A DNA stretch of 64,000 nucleotides. Source: Asterias amurensis (taxonomy: Eukaryota > Echinodermata > Asteroidea > Forcipulatida > Asteriidae). Shown here piece after piece: positions 48,701 through 58,926 of this stretch. Both the position numbers and the translations under genes were made by a program. Position 1 is the first letter of the stretch. Each line of letters opens with the position of its first letter. A model generated the notes under the pieces. It was given only the letters and a program-made list of their open reading frames with translations, was not told where the DNA came from and ran no database searches. Location of the stretch: the NCBI RefSeq assembly GCF_032118995.1, contig NC_092657.1, forward strand, positions 362,891 to 426,890. Direction: 5' to 3'.

Positions 48701-51700
48701 ATGGCCATTTTCATAGCTCTTTAAAAAAACTCATTTGAGAGAGAAAGATCGTTTATTATCACGAGGCTAAGGACAGCCACTTCAAGGTTAGAGCTACATT
48801 TTGAACTGTCACCCAGGGCACATTCCCACCTAGTCATGGAGCTGAAATAGGGTTATCCCCTTCACAGTCCAGAAGGATGTAGGCTTGGGTATCATCCACT
48901 AGGAGCCACCTACTCCTGGGGCTGAAATAGGGTTATCCCCTTCACAGTCCAGAAGGATGTAGGCTTGGGTATCATCCACTAGGAGCCACCTACTCCTGGG
49001 GCTGAAATAGGGTTATCCCCTTCACAGTCCAGAAGGATGTAGGCTTGGGTATCATCCATACAGGAAGCTGGTCGATAGAGCAGATTGCACAAACTTCCCA
49101 GCGACAAATTTGGTCCTTTGGTGGCAATAATGCGTATTTTCCAAAACAAATCAACAAATGAAATAAGGGACTCCTCACAAGTTTTAAAACTTGGGGAGGG
49201 AAGGGGGGGTGGGGTGCTGGTGGCACTATAGAACCAAATTGTGGAAGTTTGGCTAAGCATGCTGCATTGAAATGAAGTTTTCTACATGGTGTTTATCTTT
49301 GGTTATAAAAGCCTTAATTTGCAATCTTAGCCAATCTAAATTATGAACAATGTAACAATGTGTACCTGTCTAAGCCTGCTTGGTCGTAACCGGGGCGTTT
49401 CCATAGTATTAGGTTTGGGTTTGGTAGCTATCTTCTTGGATTTAGGTGTTTTCCGCTGCTTTTTTGGCGTTGGTAGATTATCTTTTGCCCTGGCTTCCAT
49501 CTCTGCTTCCTGTGTTATCAATAAAAAAAAAATCTTAATTAATAATCTGAAAAATAAAGTGAAAGCAACATGATAAAATAAAAATTTACAAAAGCCACCA
49601 ACTATGGGACTATCCACAGTCAAGGCTCAAACTGCAGGGCTTATTCTACAGAATTTATTTTACAAATCAAAATGAAAGAGAGAAGATCTATTTCATTTGT
49701 GTTTACGTGTAAGTGAATTGAAGATAATTATCACATCCACAGTCAGTATTTTTCACCAAGGAGGGCTCAACGTTTCGGACAGTATACTCTGTCGGTTGTC
49801 ATGAAACTACTGGATTCCAACTTGGCCTTGGGGTTATAAGGGAGAGTGCGCTGAGCTGTACAAGTTTATCGGTTCTTCTCAGAACCACCGTCACTCAAAA
49901 GAATCAAGAGTGCATTTTGGCGACCCCAACCAAAGCCCAACCAAGTCCACAAGTCACCGCGCTCAACCGAATACGCGATAATGCTCAACCGGTGAACAGT
50001 GTTTCTGGTTGGAGTTTGCCAAAACGCACTCCTATCTCGGTGGTGTCACCTCAAATTGTTCTTATGTTTATTGTCTTTCCCCATGCAAGTCTACAAGTTT
50101 TAAATAATTTAGAAGCATAGATTTCTCCAAATCAAAAGTAAATAGAAATAATTGATGTACCTTTTCTTTCTTAGTCTTCTTTAGTAGGTCAGGATATTTT
50201 TTCTGCCGATATATTCTCAAGTCTGCTCCACAGAATTGCGGGAAGTGAATATATGAGTTAGATTCTCCATCGATGCCTAGGATGATGGGTCGTTGCTCGT
50301 CTGCAGGTTGAGACAGGAGGCATCGTCTCACTACCATTTGAGTCTCCTGTGTCAATCAGAACAGAGAAAACAATTAATCTTGAATTGAGTTTGACTACCT
50401 CTAGCCACCAGGCTAACTAAATGGACTAGTGGTTAGACTTTTGCTCCAGCAATGCAAAGGTTAAGGTTTTGATTCCCACCTGAGTGATTTGCCTGTGGCT
50501 TTGTTCACAGAGCTCGGGGAAGTACCGAGTATACAGTGCTTAATAAACATCGGTGTAAGGGTAAAAACAAAAAGCATTTGAAATAAAATTGCACCACTTA
50601 AAATGAACCCTCTCCTGCCAGTTTCAAAGTTTTATTTAACTTGGTTATACAGTTGAGTTCTGACTGGCATCCCCTAATAAACATATTGACAAACAAGGAA
50701 TGGAGAGTGCAATCATGATGGCTAGATGGCTCAGTTGGTAGAGCGCTGGCAAGCTAATCTGGAGGTTGCAGGTTTGAATCCCGCTCATGTCAACTTTGAT
50801 TTGTTCAACTTGAAATTAATCGTTGTTAGATGTTTCAGTTAGTCCCAAGTCCAAAACCACACAGAACATCAACACCCAAAGTGTTGGATTCTGATTATAG
50901 CGATATACCTGGTCCCATATAAAGCATATTTACTTTTGATTTTTTATTTGGTTTTAATGCGCCTTGAACTCCCAGCAGAGTGGATATGTGTGCAAGTCTT
51001 TATAATCATTACCAGTGCAGTCCTCAAACCAACAAATCAAACAAAATATGAAGTTAGATTTTGACAAGTTTTGCCAGGTAAGTGTTAACATCAACAAAGT
51101 TTAAAGCAGAATCTACTTACAAATAGCTGATCACACAGTCCTTTAAGAATCCAAACTCTCTCATAATACGTCAATTCATGATACTGAACTCTGTCCAACG
51201 GGAAACTGGATCCAAGCACCTCAAAGAATCTCTCTGGTACTCCAATCTTTTCATAAACTCTTGTAGGGTCTTCAAGCTTCTCTAGAACGTGGTACCAGCC
51301 ACGAACCCACTCTCTAAGACGAGCTTCCCATACTTTGTATGGCATGGGTGGTTTCTTGCCAAGTCTAGATGGAATCAAACAGATTTAATGGTTAGTGCGT
51401 GGCAGTACTGTTAAGAGCACAGAATTCAAACTCTGGTGTTTCTAATCAGCAGAGTGTGGGTTTGAGTCCCAGTCATGACACTCGTGTCATGACTGGGACT
51501 CAAACTCTGGTGTTTCTAATCAGCAGAGTGTGGGTTTGAGTCCCAGTCATGACACTCGTGTCCTTTAGTAAGACACTTTTTCGTCCTTCGGATGGGACGT
51601 AAAACCGTTGGTCCTGTAATGCACCTAAAAGAACCCAGTTCACTTATGGTAAAGAGAAGGGATTTGTCCTGGTGGTTAGTTGCTTTGATTGACAGCATCA

Positions 51701-54700
51701 AGCACAAAAGCCTATTATAAACCATTAATGCTACCAAGAAATAAGTCTCCTTTATTCTTTTTGTGTTTTTTTTTTGTATGCAAGTCGCCTGACACACAAG
51801 GTCTGAAGGCCACTACAAGGTGTGGGCTACAATTATTTTTTCCAGAGGCCGTTGCCACCTACTCCTAGGGCTGAAACAGGGTTACCCCTTTCAAAGTCCC
51901 TACGGATGTAGGCTTGGGTATCTTCAATTCGAAGCCTAGCCGGTAGAGCAGAAAACACTACCTCATACTTCAAAATGTAGCTCCACATACCTTGCAGGGA
52001 AAAAACTACTGAACGATTTAACACACCCCTAGGGGTGTGATAAAGCGCTGCATAACAACCCAGTATTTTAATTATTATTTGAGTTGCAAATAACAAAACT
52101 GAAGGCAGAGGGAATATAGGATTTGTTAATCTTACCTAGTTCTCTGATACGGTGTGCTAAGAAGCGTAGTGAAGATTCTTCTTAGTATCATACTCTCCAT
52201 CGGTAAAGCAAAGGCACGTTCAAGCTCAAAGAAACTAATCTCATCTAACTCCAAAACGCTCTGACATAGACACAGAAAATGACCTATGGCTGGGATCTAG
52301 ACCAAAGACAAAGACGGACACATTAAAAATAAGCATTTATTGTGTATGTTTATAGTAAATGAGTGCCCGAATGATAGGCTGTGCTGGATGGGTCACCCTC
52401 GTTAAATATCCTTTTAAATAAATAAAAGTATCAAAGTGTCCGATACTTTTTTAACTATAGCTGTTTTTGTGACTCAGCCTAAGCATTCCTAAAATATTCT
52501 CAACTTGTTTGGAGAATACAGCATAGGCAGCCAAGTGGAGCATATAAGTTACTTAAACCTTCACAAATTCTCTTTATTCTTGTTTCTGATATAATAGATG
52601 TTAATTTTTGCATCGAGGATAATTTTTGCGACTACAAAATATAGTTAGGCTTAGAGATACGGAGTCTGAAATGGTGGACCTTCCAAACATGATGAGGGAT
52701 AAACACACCTCTGGCATGACGTTGTGCATGGAATCTTGGTTGCGACTGCTAAATGAAGAATGATGATGATACAAAGCTTTGAACATGTTGAACATTACTT
52801 AAGAAAATTGAGCTTTGAACAAACCTCCCAGAGTGACTTCATGTTAGTCCAGTTAGGTTCTCCAATCAATTGTTTATCCCATTCCAATAAATCGTTTCTC
52901 TCTTTGATGATTTCATCTCGTCTATCAACGATCTTCTGCCTCTTATCCTCGCGTTCCTTCAGTTCAAGCTCTCGACCGATGTGGAATGCTAATGGAGTTG
53001 CTGAAGCTTTCTCTATAGCTCGAACAGCTAGTCTGGTGCAGGAACGACGCAGACGACCTGTAAATAACAAACAAATTCATTAGAAAAATACAATTTAACC
53101 CAGAATTTTACTCCTTTTACTGAAAGTTAGAGACTTGTATTTAATTCCAATTTAATATTTCATTCATAAACACATGGGACAGTTCATCCAATCTGGTTTG
53201 GTTGTCAGGAGATTACGTTGCCATGTTTACAAATGTACAGAACTTATCCGGCCTTGAACTTCGCCTTGAAGGGGCGCTTCTATGGAAAATATAAAGTTGT
53301 ATTGGAACCTTGCAGGGGGCACCGCAGCAAAAGCACAGGGCAGCAAAGCAAAGGGCACCACCGCAATAAGCCTTTTTGAGGTATGGCGGACACAATGCTT
53401 CAACACTGTACAGTTGTGGTAAATTTGTGCGTATTGACCATAGTAATAGAACGTATGTTATTCAGTGAAGTGCGCATTTTAGGCGACGTGGCGTTTACAC
53501 GTTAACCTAATGACCACCAACATGGTGAGCGTGGCATCAGTCGCAGCGTGTGACGCGCGCGTATCACATCCGCCATACCTCAAAAAGGCTTATGGTGTGG
53601 GTGCCAATAGTTATTTGTATTTGAATTTGTATTTGTATTTGAAATGTAACATCATCAAACATGTCAAACATTTTAAACCAGAATTGTACACCAGATAAAC
53701 TTGAGGTTAGAGAATTTGTTCCCAATTTCACAAGAACTCTATTCCAGAACTGAATTTGACCTTGCAGCATGTTTTTAATTGTTATACATACCAGATGATA
53801 GTTCTATAGTATTAGGGCAGCCATCACTGTATTTGCCTTGAGACGTCACATACAGGGTCGTCTTTTCCTGAAGGGGTCTGTTGAAATAAACAAGAGATTG
53901 TGTTATAACTTTGAAAGGGCATGGCTTTTTTCATTTTTTAAAAGGCACTTCCATTGGAAATTCTTAGCATCTATGAGAAACAAATTTCTATTTGATGTAT
54001 TTTTTAACGTATTTGATGTTGGCGTGTGCAATTCCTTTTTCATGTAAAGCGCTGTGGTACCTTGTGTAAGAGCGCTTTCTAAATGTCTATTATTATTATT
54101 ATGAATTGAATTGAATTGAATTGAAAGGGGCACCAAGGCCAATACCAGGGCAACATGGGATGTGATCTCCAACCACTCTGTATTTCCAGGCCTGATCTTA
54201 ACACAAAATAAAATGTGCAAGATTAACATGCCGATGCTCTACCAACTGAGCTGTCTAGCTCCAAGTATTGTTTGATGCTTTTCTTGGTGTAGATAAATAG
54301 GAACAAACTATAAATAACAAGTAAACTTGCAGGTAAAACCATGTGTAAATCTCTTTTGAGAGTTGGCTCTGAGAAGAGCTGATGTAGTCTCTACACATGG
54401 TTGTTCCAACAAGCTTACTATTTATTTATTGTTTCTTCCTATAGCTAACCCTACCACCAACAGTCAGTTTCCATTGTGGTTTTTATAATTGGTATGTTTG
54501 TTATAAATACAGACATGTTCTTTGGAGTCCTTACCTAGACAGCAATGCTAGTTTCTGCTCAAAGACACACTCCAGGGTCTGAGCATATTTAGAGATCTGA
54601 TGCTTCATTCCGTTGTAGCGATAACAGTTCTCAAGAATTTGTCGCATATCGGTCGCAAACTCTGTGATGCTGACGTACTCTTTATTATGAAACTTGGACT

Positions 54701-56457
54701 CAACTGTAAAGGAAGAATAATGAAAATTTTAAGATCAAGAAATCAACATCAAAGTGTTTGAAGCTAGGGTTGCCCTAGGTCGTTGCCTTAGTGGCTCTTG
54801 AAATAGTCTAATAAAAATTTACAAATTCTTTTAGTATTAAGGAGAAAACATCTTGGTGCCCTTGCCCTTTCAACGATTAGGCAAAAGGCCTACCGTAGAG
54901 GCCGCAAAAAGTTTGTACCAAAATGACCTTAGCGACCTTGATATTTGACCTATTTTCACTCAACCAAAAAGGTCAAAGTAAAGTTCATGTCCTGAACTGA
55001 TATTTCTCAATCTTTCTCATGTTAACTTGAATCAATTTTGTGAAACTTATAAGTCTTTATCTGGACATTTTCACATGAAAGAACTGGGTCAAAAATTAAC
55101 CCCAATCAATCAATGTGTAAGACTGAAAGTATGATGATAATATAGAAATGATGACTGCTCTTTGTACTGACACCCTGTTCCGACAGCTATGTCCCATAAA
55201 CCCTCTCATGATTTACAAACTAGACTTCTAACGGCTTAGGGTTATACAAATTAGGAAAATACACCAGGAGTATAGGTGGATTTTTTTTTTGAAAGTTGAA
55301 ACAAAGGGTTGTCTGAAAAACGGCGTGTAACCATAGAAATGAATCATCTCTAAATGAAAGGGTTAATCACTTGATCTTCTTTGCTTACTTTTCCTAAGCC
55401 ACATGGGATGTTTAATCCTCTCCTCATAATCCCATAGGGATTTAGTATCCACTTGATCCAGGAACGGCCAGACGAAGGATTTGCACTTATCCCCAAATAT
55501 CCCCGTCAAGATCCGATAAGCCAGCATCAGCTCATCAGATAAATCAGGGACAAAAACTAAAGCGTTTCCTCGTAATTTGGGCGTTGGCCTCTGACTTGCT
55601 GTTAAGTTTGAATCCAGGGAATTTGGCTCAACTTTTGAAGACGTTGGAATTTGAGGACTTGTTGACTCCAGGTCTATAACTTGAGGTGAATACTGGGTGT
55701 TTCCTTCGGACTTGGCCGAGCTTGGACTATTCTTAGGCCCCTGTGATGAGATTGACTGAACGTCAGCGTCCCTGCTCAGACTAGCGACCGATTTATCACT
55801 ATCCGTTAAAACGTTGATCTTCCTGTCATGTGATATAACAGTTCTATCAACAACTTCTGTGTTCGATAGGCTTAAAGTTGATGTCATATCTGTACATGGC
55901 TCATTCTTTGGTATAACTTTGTTGCCAACTACATGCATACTTGAAGTTTCATCAGGTTTTCTGACATCTTGTGGAATGTTCAATAGTTTTGCTTCGGATT
56001 TAACTTGAGAACTCGAAGACTCCGAAGAATAAGGCATGTTTCTACTTGGAGGTTCTGTGCTAAGTTGCTGGGCGTGGTTGTTACCGACTGAATTATGGTC
56101 TTGACTTAACTCATTTGGAACTAGTTTATCGGAGCATGAGGTCTGTATTGCAGAAGATCCATTGTTGCAATTTTCAACCCCAGATATTGCCGTCTCATTC
56201 ACAACGACACCTCCATGATCAGGAATGTGTGAGTGTTTGGACTCTTGTGGAGTCAGATTTTGTTCCATGTTTTCATCAACTTGAAGCAAATGATCAACAT
56301 TATTGCTCTGATTGGCGAGTTTCTTTGCTGTGCTTTCCGTCTTGTCTAAGATCACTGATTCGGTGACAGCATCGTTGACAAGGTTACCATGGTTACCTGA
56401 TTGCTTCAAAGCACCATTCACTAGAACAGAATTGTGATCTGAATTACAGCGATCCAT
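41772..56457 (-). CDS. BRD10: Bromodomain-containing protein 10 (KIAA2026) homologue
   Basis: Eleven coding exons: 55389-56457, 54535-54703, 53792-53877, 52825-53057, 52136-52296, 51121-51364, 50161-50346, 49366-49509, 47745-48641, 46799-46981 and 41772-45767, all GT-AG and in phase, encode 2455 aa. The bromodomain is at about 310-412, with an intact WPF shelf (330-332) and the acetyl-lysine-binding Asn at 387 in CYRYNG. Next come a basic coiled coil (about 470-505), a DDT/WHIM-like helical region (about 520-654), the segment with HFPQFCGAD (about 690-700), an acidic region and a glutamine/threonine-rich C-terminal half. This order, and the phrases WILKGLCD and HFPQFCGADLRIY, match what I recall of vertebrate KIAA2026/BRD10. 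The role is presumed to be chromatin reading in the nucleus; molecular function is poorly characterised in any species. The ATG context (ACAATGG) is strong. A 64-codon ORF precedes it in the leader. Confidence 0.93.
45809..45950. mobile_element. Decayed MITE of the CCCAATTTCATA family
   Basis: In the BRD10 intron just after the last exon's acceptor. TTGCTGAGCA, GCTAAGCAG and a terminal AATTGGGCCCT near 45938-45950 recall the family at 3010, 3517 and 40299, but the arms no longer match well. Confidence 0.5.
46284..46490 (+). repeat. Dispersed repeat, GGCCGTTGCCACCTACTCC family
   Basis: An intronic copy in BRD10. It shares CAAGGTGTGGGCTACAATTA, CCACCTACTCCTAGGGCTGA and GTAGGCTTGGGTATCATC with the copies at 8411 and 51781. 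A plus-strand ORF of 89 codons crossing it is repeat-derived. Confidence 0.75.
46631..46772. mobile_element. Foldback MITE, AGACCCTATTCACAA ends
   Basis: The ends AGACCCTATTCACAACAC and GCATTGTGAATAGGGTCT are complementary, about 142 bp in all. It lies in a BRD10 intron with its edge only 26 bp from the donor of exon 46799-46981, so the splice site survived an insertion next to it. Confidence 0.82.
46799..50346 (-). CDS. BRD10: BRD10 exons 7-10
   Basis: Exon 50161-50346 begins ETQMVVRRCL and contains IHFPQFCGADLRIYR, a stretch strongly reminiscent of vertebrate BRD10. Exon 49366-49509 is Lys/Pro-rich and NLS-like (PKKQRKTPKSKK). Exon 47745-48641 is a 299-residue acidic, Ser/Thr/Asp/Glu-rich linker ending in the basic GRKRK. 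Exon 46799-46981 encodes a second charged helix (KELHEKLTNLLLELTPWESK). All junctions are phase 0. Confidence 0.9.
48826..49065 (+). repeat. 80-bp tandem triplication inside a dispersed repeat
   Basis: Three copies starting at 48826, 48906 and 48986 (CCACCTACTCCTGGGGCTGA ... ATCATCCACTAGGAG), with copies two and three nearly identical. The unit is the core of the family at 8411, 46284 and 51781. It is in a BRD10 intron. Confidence 0.92.
50424..50575 (+). mobile_element. tRNA-derived SINE, fuller copy
   Basis: A-box-like TGGACTAGTGGTTAGAC, B-box-like GGTTTTGATTCCCACC, then TTCACAGAGCTCGGGGAAGT and the tail AACATCGGTGTAAGGGTAAAA. The same order occurs on the minus strand at 63790-63925 and, split, at 10500-11030. 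It lies in a BRD10 intron. Confidence 0.7.
50655..50793 (+). repeat. Single diverged copy of the 314-bp tRNA-like unit
   Basis: TTCTGACTGGCATCCCC and ATATTGACAAA precede GCTAGATGGCTCAGTTGGTA (A box) and GCAGGTTTGAATCCCGC (B box). The same order of parts occurs at each junction of the tandem array at 57179-57967, so the array unit is also dispersed as a SINE-like element. Confidence 0.7.
51121..53057 (-). CDS. BRD10: BRD10 exons 4-6, coiled coil and DDT/WHIM-like region
   Basis: Exon 52825-53057 encodes a Glu/Lys/Arg-rich coiled coil (RELELKEREDKRQK). Exon 52136-52296 (IPAIGHFLCLCQSVLELDEI ... LERAFALP) has the hydrophobic pattern of a DDT-type helix bundle. Exon 51121-51364 continues with WVRGWYHVLEKLEDP and WILKGLCDQLF, resembling the WHIM-like part of chromatin remodeller subunits such as BAZ/ISWI partners. 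The exact domain assignment is inference from pattern, not from a profile search. Confidence 0.88.
51427..51575. repeat. 74-bp direct duplication with a 38-bp perfect palindrome
   Basis: CAAACTCTGGTGTTTCTAAT recurs at 51427 and 51501. Between them, 51464-51501 reads GAGTCCCAGTCATGACAC-TC and then its exact complement. The sequence is tRNA-like repeat material in a BRD10 intron. Confidence 0.9.
51781..51975 (+). repeat. Dispersed repeat, GGCCGTTGCCACCTACTCC family
   Basis: BRD10 intron copy: GGCCACTACAAGGTGTGGGC, GGCCGTTGCCACCTACTCCT and GTAGGCTTGGGTATCTTC, closest to the copy at 46284. Confidence 0.75.
53366..53593. mobile_element. Foldback MITE, AATAAGCCTTTTTGAGGTAT ends
   Basis: The left end ATAAGCCTTTTTGAGGTATG is mirrored by CATACCTCAAAAAGGCTTAT on the right; total 228 bp. 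It is in the BRD10 intron between exons 3 and 4. The interior is more GC-rich than its surroundings (GACGCGCGCGT) and has no coding capacity. Confidence 0.9.
53792..54703 (-). CDS. BRD10: BRD10 exons 2-3, rest of bromodomain
   Basis: Exon 54535-54703 encodes residues 357-412 (VSITEFATDMRQILENCYRY...), including Asn387 of the acetyl-lysine pocket, and completes the domain. Exon 53792-53877 adds 29 residues beginning PLQEKTTLYV. The intron between them contains a MITE-like CACCAAGGCC repeat and a fragment of the AACACCATG family. Confidence 0.92.
55389..56457 (-). CDS. BRD10: BRD10 exon with start codon and first half of bromodomain
   Basis: It encodes residues 1-356 plus one base. The first 290 residues are Ser/Asn/Thr-rich and probably disordered. 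Bromodomain helix Z and the ZA loop follow (DELMLAYRIL ... VWPFLDQVD ... LWDYEERIKHPMW). The exon ends AAA-A/GTAAGC in phase 1, inside the ZA loop region. The same exon continues upstream of the ATG as leader up to an acceptor at 56584-56585. Confidence 0.93.
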
Positions 56458-56478
56458 TGTTCGTATACAGTGATGGTC

Positions 56479-58842
56479 TTAGCAATCATATATCTTGATA
56501 GAATTCATCATATCGAAGACGAGTTTCCTGGAATGGCCGATGATGAGCATTGGATGCAGTGGGTCATGATGCCATTCTAAGAACTGCATGAAAACAAAGA
56601 ATAAAATTTAATAAATTTGACTGTCATTTTATATTAAAACAAAACAAGTTGTGAGAAAGAAAACTCTTTTCATGAAGACGATCAAAACTTACTGATCGAA
56701 ACGTTGAGTTGTCAACCACTGGTAAGCTATCTTGCATCATGCAAAGTTTCAATCACACAAAAAAATCTTTGAAAGCACAGGCCTGACACTTCATGGAGGC
56801 AACGGAAGGCGATTGCCTCCATTGCCCCTTGCCTTGGTGCCCTTGAAATGTTCTAGTAGAAATTTACAATTTCCTCATAGGGTGCCCTTTGCCAAAAAGA
56901 AAATGCCTTGGTGCCCTTGCCCTTTCAAAAATGAAGCATACAGGCCTTAGTCATTTTGACAATTTGGTTCAAAATAATATGTGAATATTTCACTAAATGT
57001 GAGAAACTGTATGATGATGATAGACTGACATTGATGTGACAAACACAGCCTTCATCATACGCTCAGAAATTGAAGTGCATACTTTTATATGTTTTTATAT
57101 TTTTTTTTAGGGATAAGCCCAAATAAGTTTTATTACTATTATTAATTTTAGGGATATTAAATATGATTTTGAAGTTTATGGGACACCGCCAATATAGGGC
57201 TAGATAGCTCAGTTGGTAGAGCGCCGGCACGTTCATCCGGAGGTCGTTGGTTCGAATCCCACTCTAGTCAATTCTTTGTTCAACCCCCAAAATCATTTAC
57301 AAATTTACCCAGTCAGTTTCCCTTGTGGTTTATATTGATATCTGAAACAAAAAAAGTCGCATCCCCTTAAGGTGATCCCCTAGCTGCCGCTTCCCAGGTT
57401 GTATCGTAATTTGGGTGTGATCTCTGGCTACACGGCAGTTAACGGTTGTATGGCTTCTGACTGGCACCCCCGAACAAAGATATTGACAAAATAGGGACAC
57501 CGCCAATATAGGGCTAGATAGCTCAGTTGGTAGAGCGCCGGCACGTTCATCCGGAGGTCGTTGGTTCGAATCCCACTCTAGTCAATTCTTTGTTCAACCC
57601 CCAAAATCATTTACAAATTTACCCAGTCAGTTTCCCTTGTGGTTTATATTGATATCTGAAACAAAAAAAGTCGCATCCCCTTAAGGTGATCCCCTAGCTG
57701 CCGCTTCCCAGGTTGTATCGTAATTTGGGTGTGATCTCTGGCTACACGGCAGTTAACGGTTGTATGGCTTCTGACTGGCACCCCCGAACAAAGATATTGA
57801 CAAAATAGGGACACCGCCAATATAGGGCTAGATAGCTCAGTTGGTAGAGCGCCGGCACGTTCATCCGGAGGTCGTTGGTTCGAATCCCACTCTAGTCAAT
57901 TCTTTGTTCAACCCCCAAAATCATTTACAAATTTACCCAGTCAGTTTCCCTTGTGGTTTATATTGAAGTTTAAATTCCCTACAAAAAATACCTCAACTCA
58001 ACTCAATCAAGTAATATTTTATCCTTAATAAATTACATTTATTGCAATAATAACGTTGCAATCTTATTTAAACTAAAAAAAATTAAAATAAAGTGTAACA
58101 AAAATGAAGAAAAAAATACTCTTATTTCTGAGAATTCAACCTTAGAAGTTCTATCGCACTTCTGAATTTGAATTACGTCTTAAAAAAAGTATGCGCAACA
58201 TAAAAACAATTGACCCAATAATGTGTTGAGTTGCGCCGTGTACCCCCAATAGAAAAGATCTGTGTACATTAGCCCAGACAAAGCAGAGCAGTACTTTTTA
58301 CTGCTAATTTGTACTTGGCTACACGAATAGTCATATTTATTTAATTATTTGCTTGATTGAGCATCCCTCAGAAAGTTTTCAAGTCTCTCAAACTCAAGCC
58401 AGTCAGAAAGTTCAGAAAGTATCAGAAACATCTTGCCTGACATTGGTTGCATTATTTGGCTATCAATTTAATTTTATATGGGTTTATTTGACTTCCCCAG
58501 ATTCTCCTATCCAAACTGAATTGTGACCAATCGTCAACTCTAGCGAGACTTTCCACATAATGTAGACCTTATGTTTACAATCATTTCTAACTAAACAGTC
58601 TTTCTAAACTTACACACTTTTCAATCGTATTCACTTGACAAAGACCCGTTTTTCCAGCTAACGACACGGGCGCATAAACTCCTGTCCCAAAATAACACTA
58701 GAACAACTCTTAAGCCACAATCTCAACAATCAGAATTGGGACATATCCTTACCTTTTCTTTTTCTAGGAACATTTCGAGGTTTGTGTCCCGATAATGAGG
58801 CAAAGTGTTGTAAATTTGTTCAGGATCTCGGCGAACTTTCAT
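56479..58842 (-). CDS. Spliced 64-aa upstream ORF / microprotein in the BRD10 leader
   Basis: Exon 58753-58842 (30 codons from ATG at 58842) ends AAAAG/GTAAGG. It joins in phase 0 to 56479-56583 (34 codons plus TAA) after the acceptor TTTTCATGCAG. The TAA is 21 nt upstream of the BRD10 ATG on the same exon. The protein starts MKVRRDPEQIY and ends MNSIKIYDC. It is charged in its first half, and its second half has WHHDP and a moderately hydrophobic PMLIIGH segment. There is no signal peptide or clear TM. The ATG context is weak (T at -3), while the BRD10 ATG context is strong, which would permit leaky scanning. An earlier ATG at 58858 opens a short ORF in another frame. I do not recognise the family. 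Open frame across a splice junction and sensible composition argue for a real product; conservation has not been tested. Confidence 0.6.
56779..56948. repeat. Dispersed repeat, GGTGCCCTTGAAATG family
   Basis: It lies in the first BRD10 intron, bounded by AGGCCTGACAC and CATACAGGCCT, so the termini are short inverted repeats. About 170 bp. It matches 61073-61236 in reverse over its full length and 9391-9545 in the same orientation. Confidence 0.8.
57179..57967 (+). repeat. 314-bp tandem array, 2.5 copies, each with a tRNA-like head
   Basis: GGGCTAGATAGCTCAGTTGG starts at 57197, 57511 and 57825, exactly 314 bp apart, and the copies look identical. Each head has an A box (TAGCTCAGTTGG) and B box (GGTTCGAATCC). 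The acceptor stem GGCTAGA/TCTAGTC and the D stem GCTC/GAGC pair. The anticodon stem-loop is enlarged (CCGG / 9-nt loop / CCGG), U33 is replaced by C, and the T stem has a mismatch. I therefore call these SINE-type tRNA relics, not functional tRNA genes. They are in the first intron of the BRD10 transcription unit. Confidence 0.9.
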
Positions 58843-58872
58843 TCATTTTCCCCGACATGAAATCGACTGTAT

Positions 58873-58926
58873 TACCCAAAATGCATCGCGAAGGGCACCC
58901 AGAATGCAACAGCAAGCGCTACGTCA
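58873..58926. promoter_or_regulatory. Candidate BRD10 promoter: two ZNF143/Staf-like motifs and CRE half-site
   Basis: TACCCAAAATGCATCGCG (58873-58890) and ACCCAGAATGCAACA (58897-58911) both fit the core CCCA-R-AATGCA of the ZNF143/Staf (SBS) motif. TACGTCA at 58920-58926 is a CRE half-site. All lie 30-85 bp upstream of the leader ATG at 58842, as expected for a TATA-less housekeeping promoter. Binding is inferred from motif shape only. Confidence 0.55.

Noticed and set aside
57198-57897. Three tandem tRNA genes (anticodon-like GTT)
   Set aside because: The anticodon stem is short and the loop is 9 nt, position 33 is C instead of T, and the T stem has a mismatch. The unit is dispersed elsewhere with a common non-tRNA body, as in a SINE.
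57179-57967. CRISPR-like regular spacing
   Set aside because: The repeat unit is 314 bp with no unique spacers, in a eukaryotic intron.
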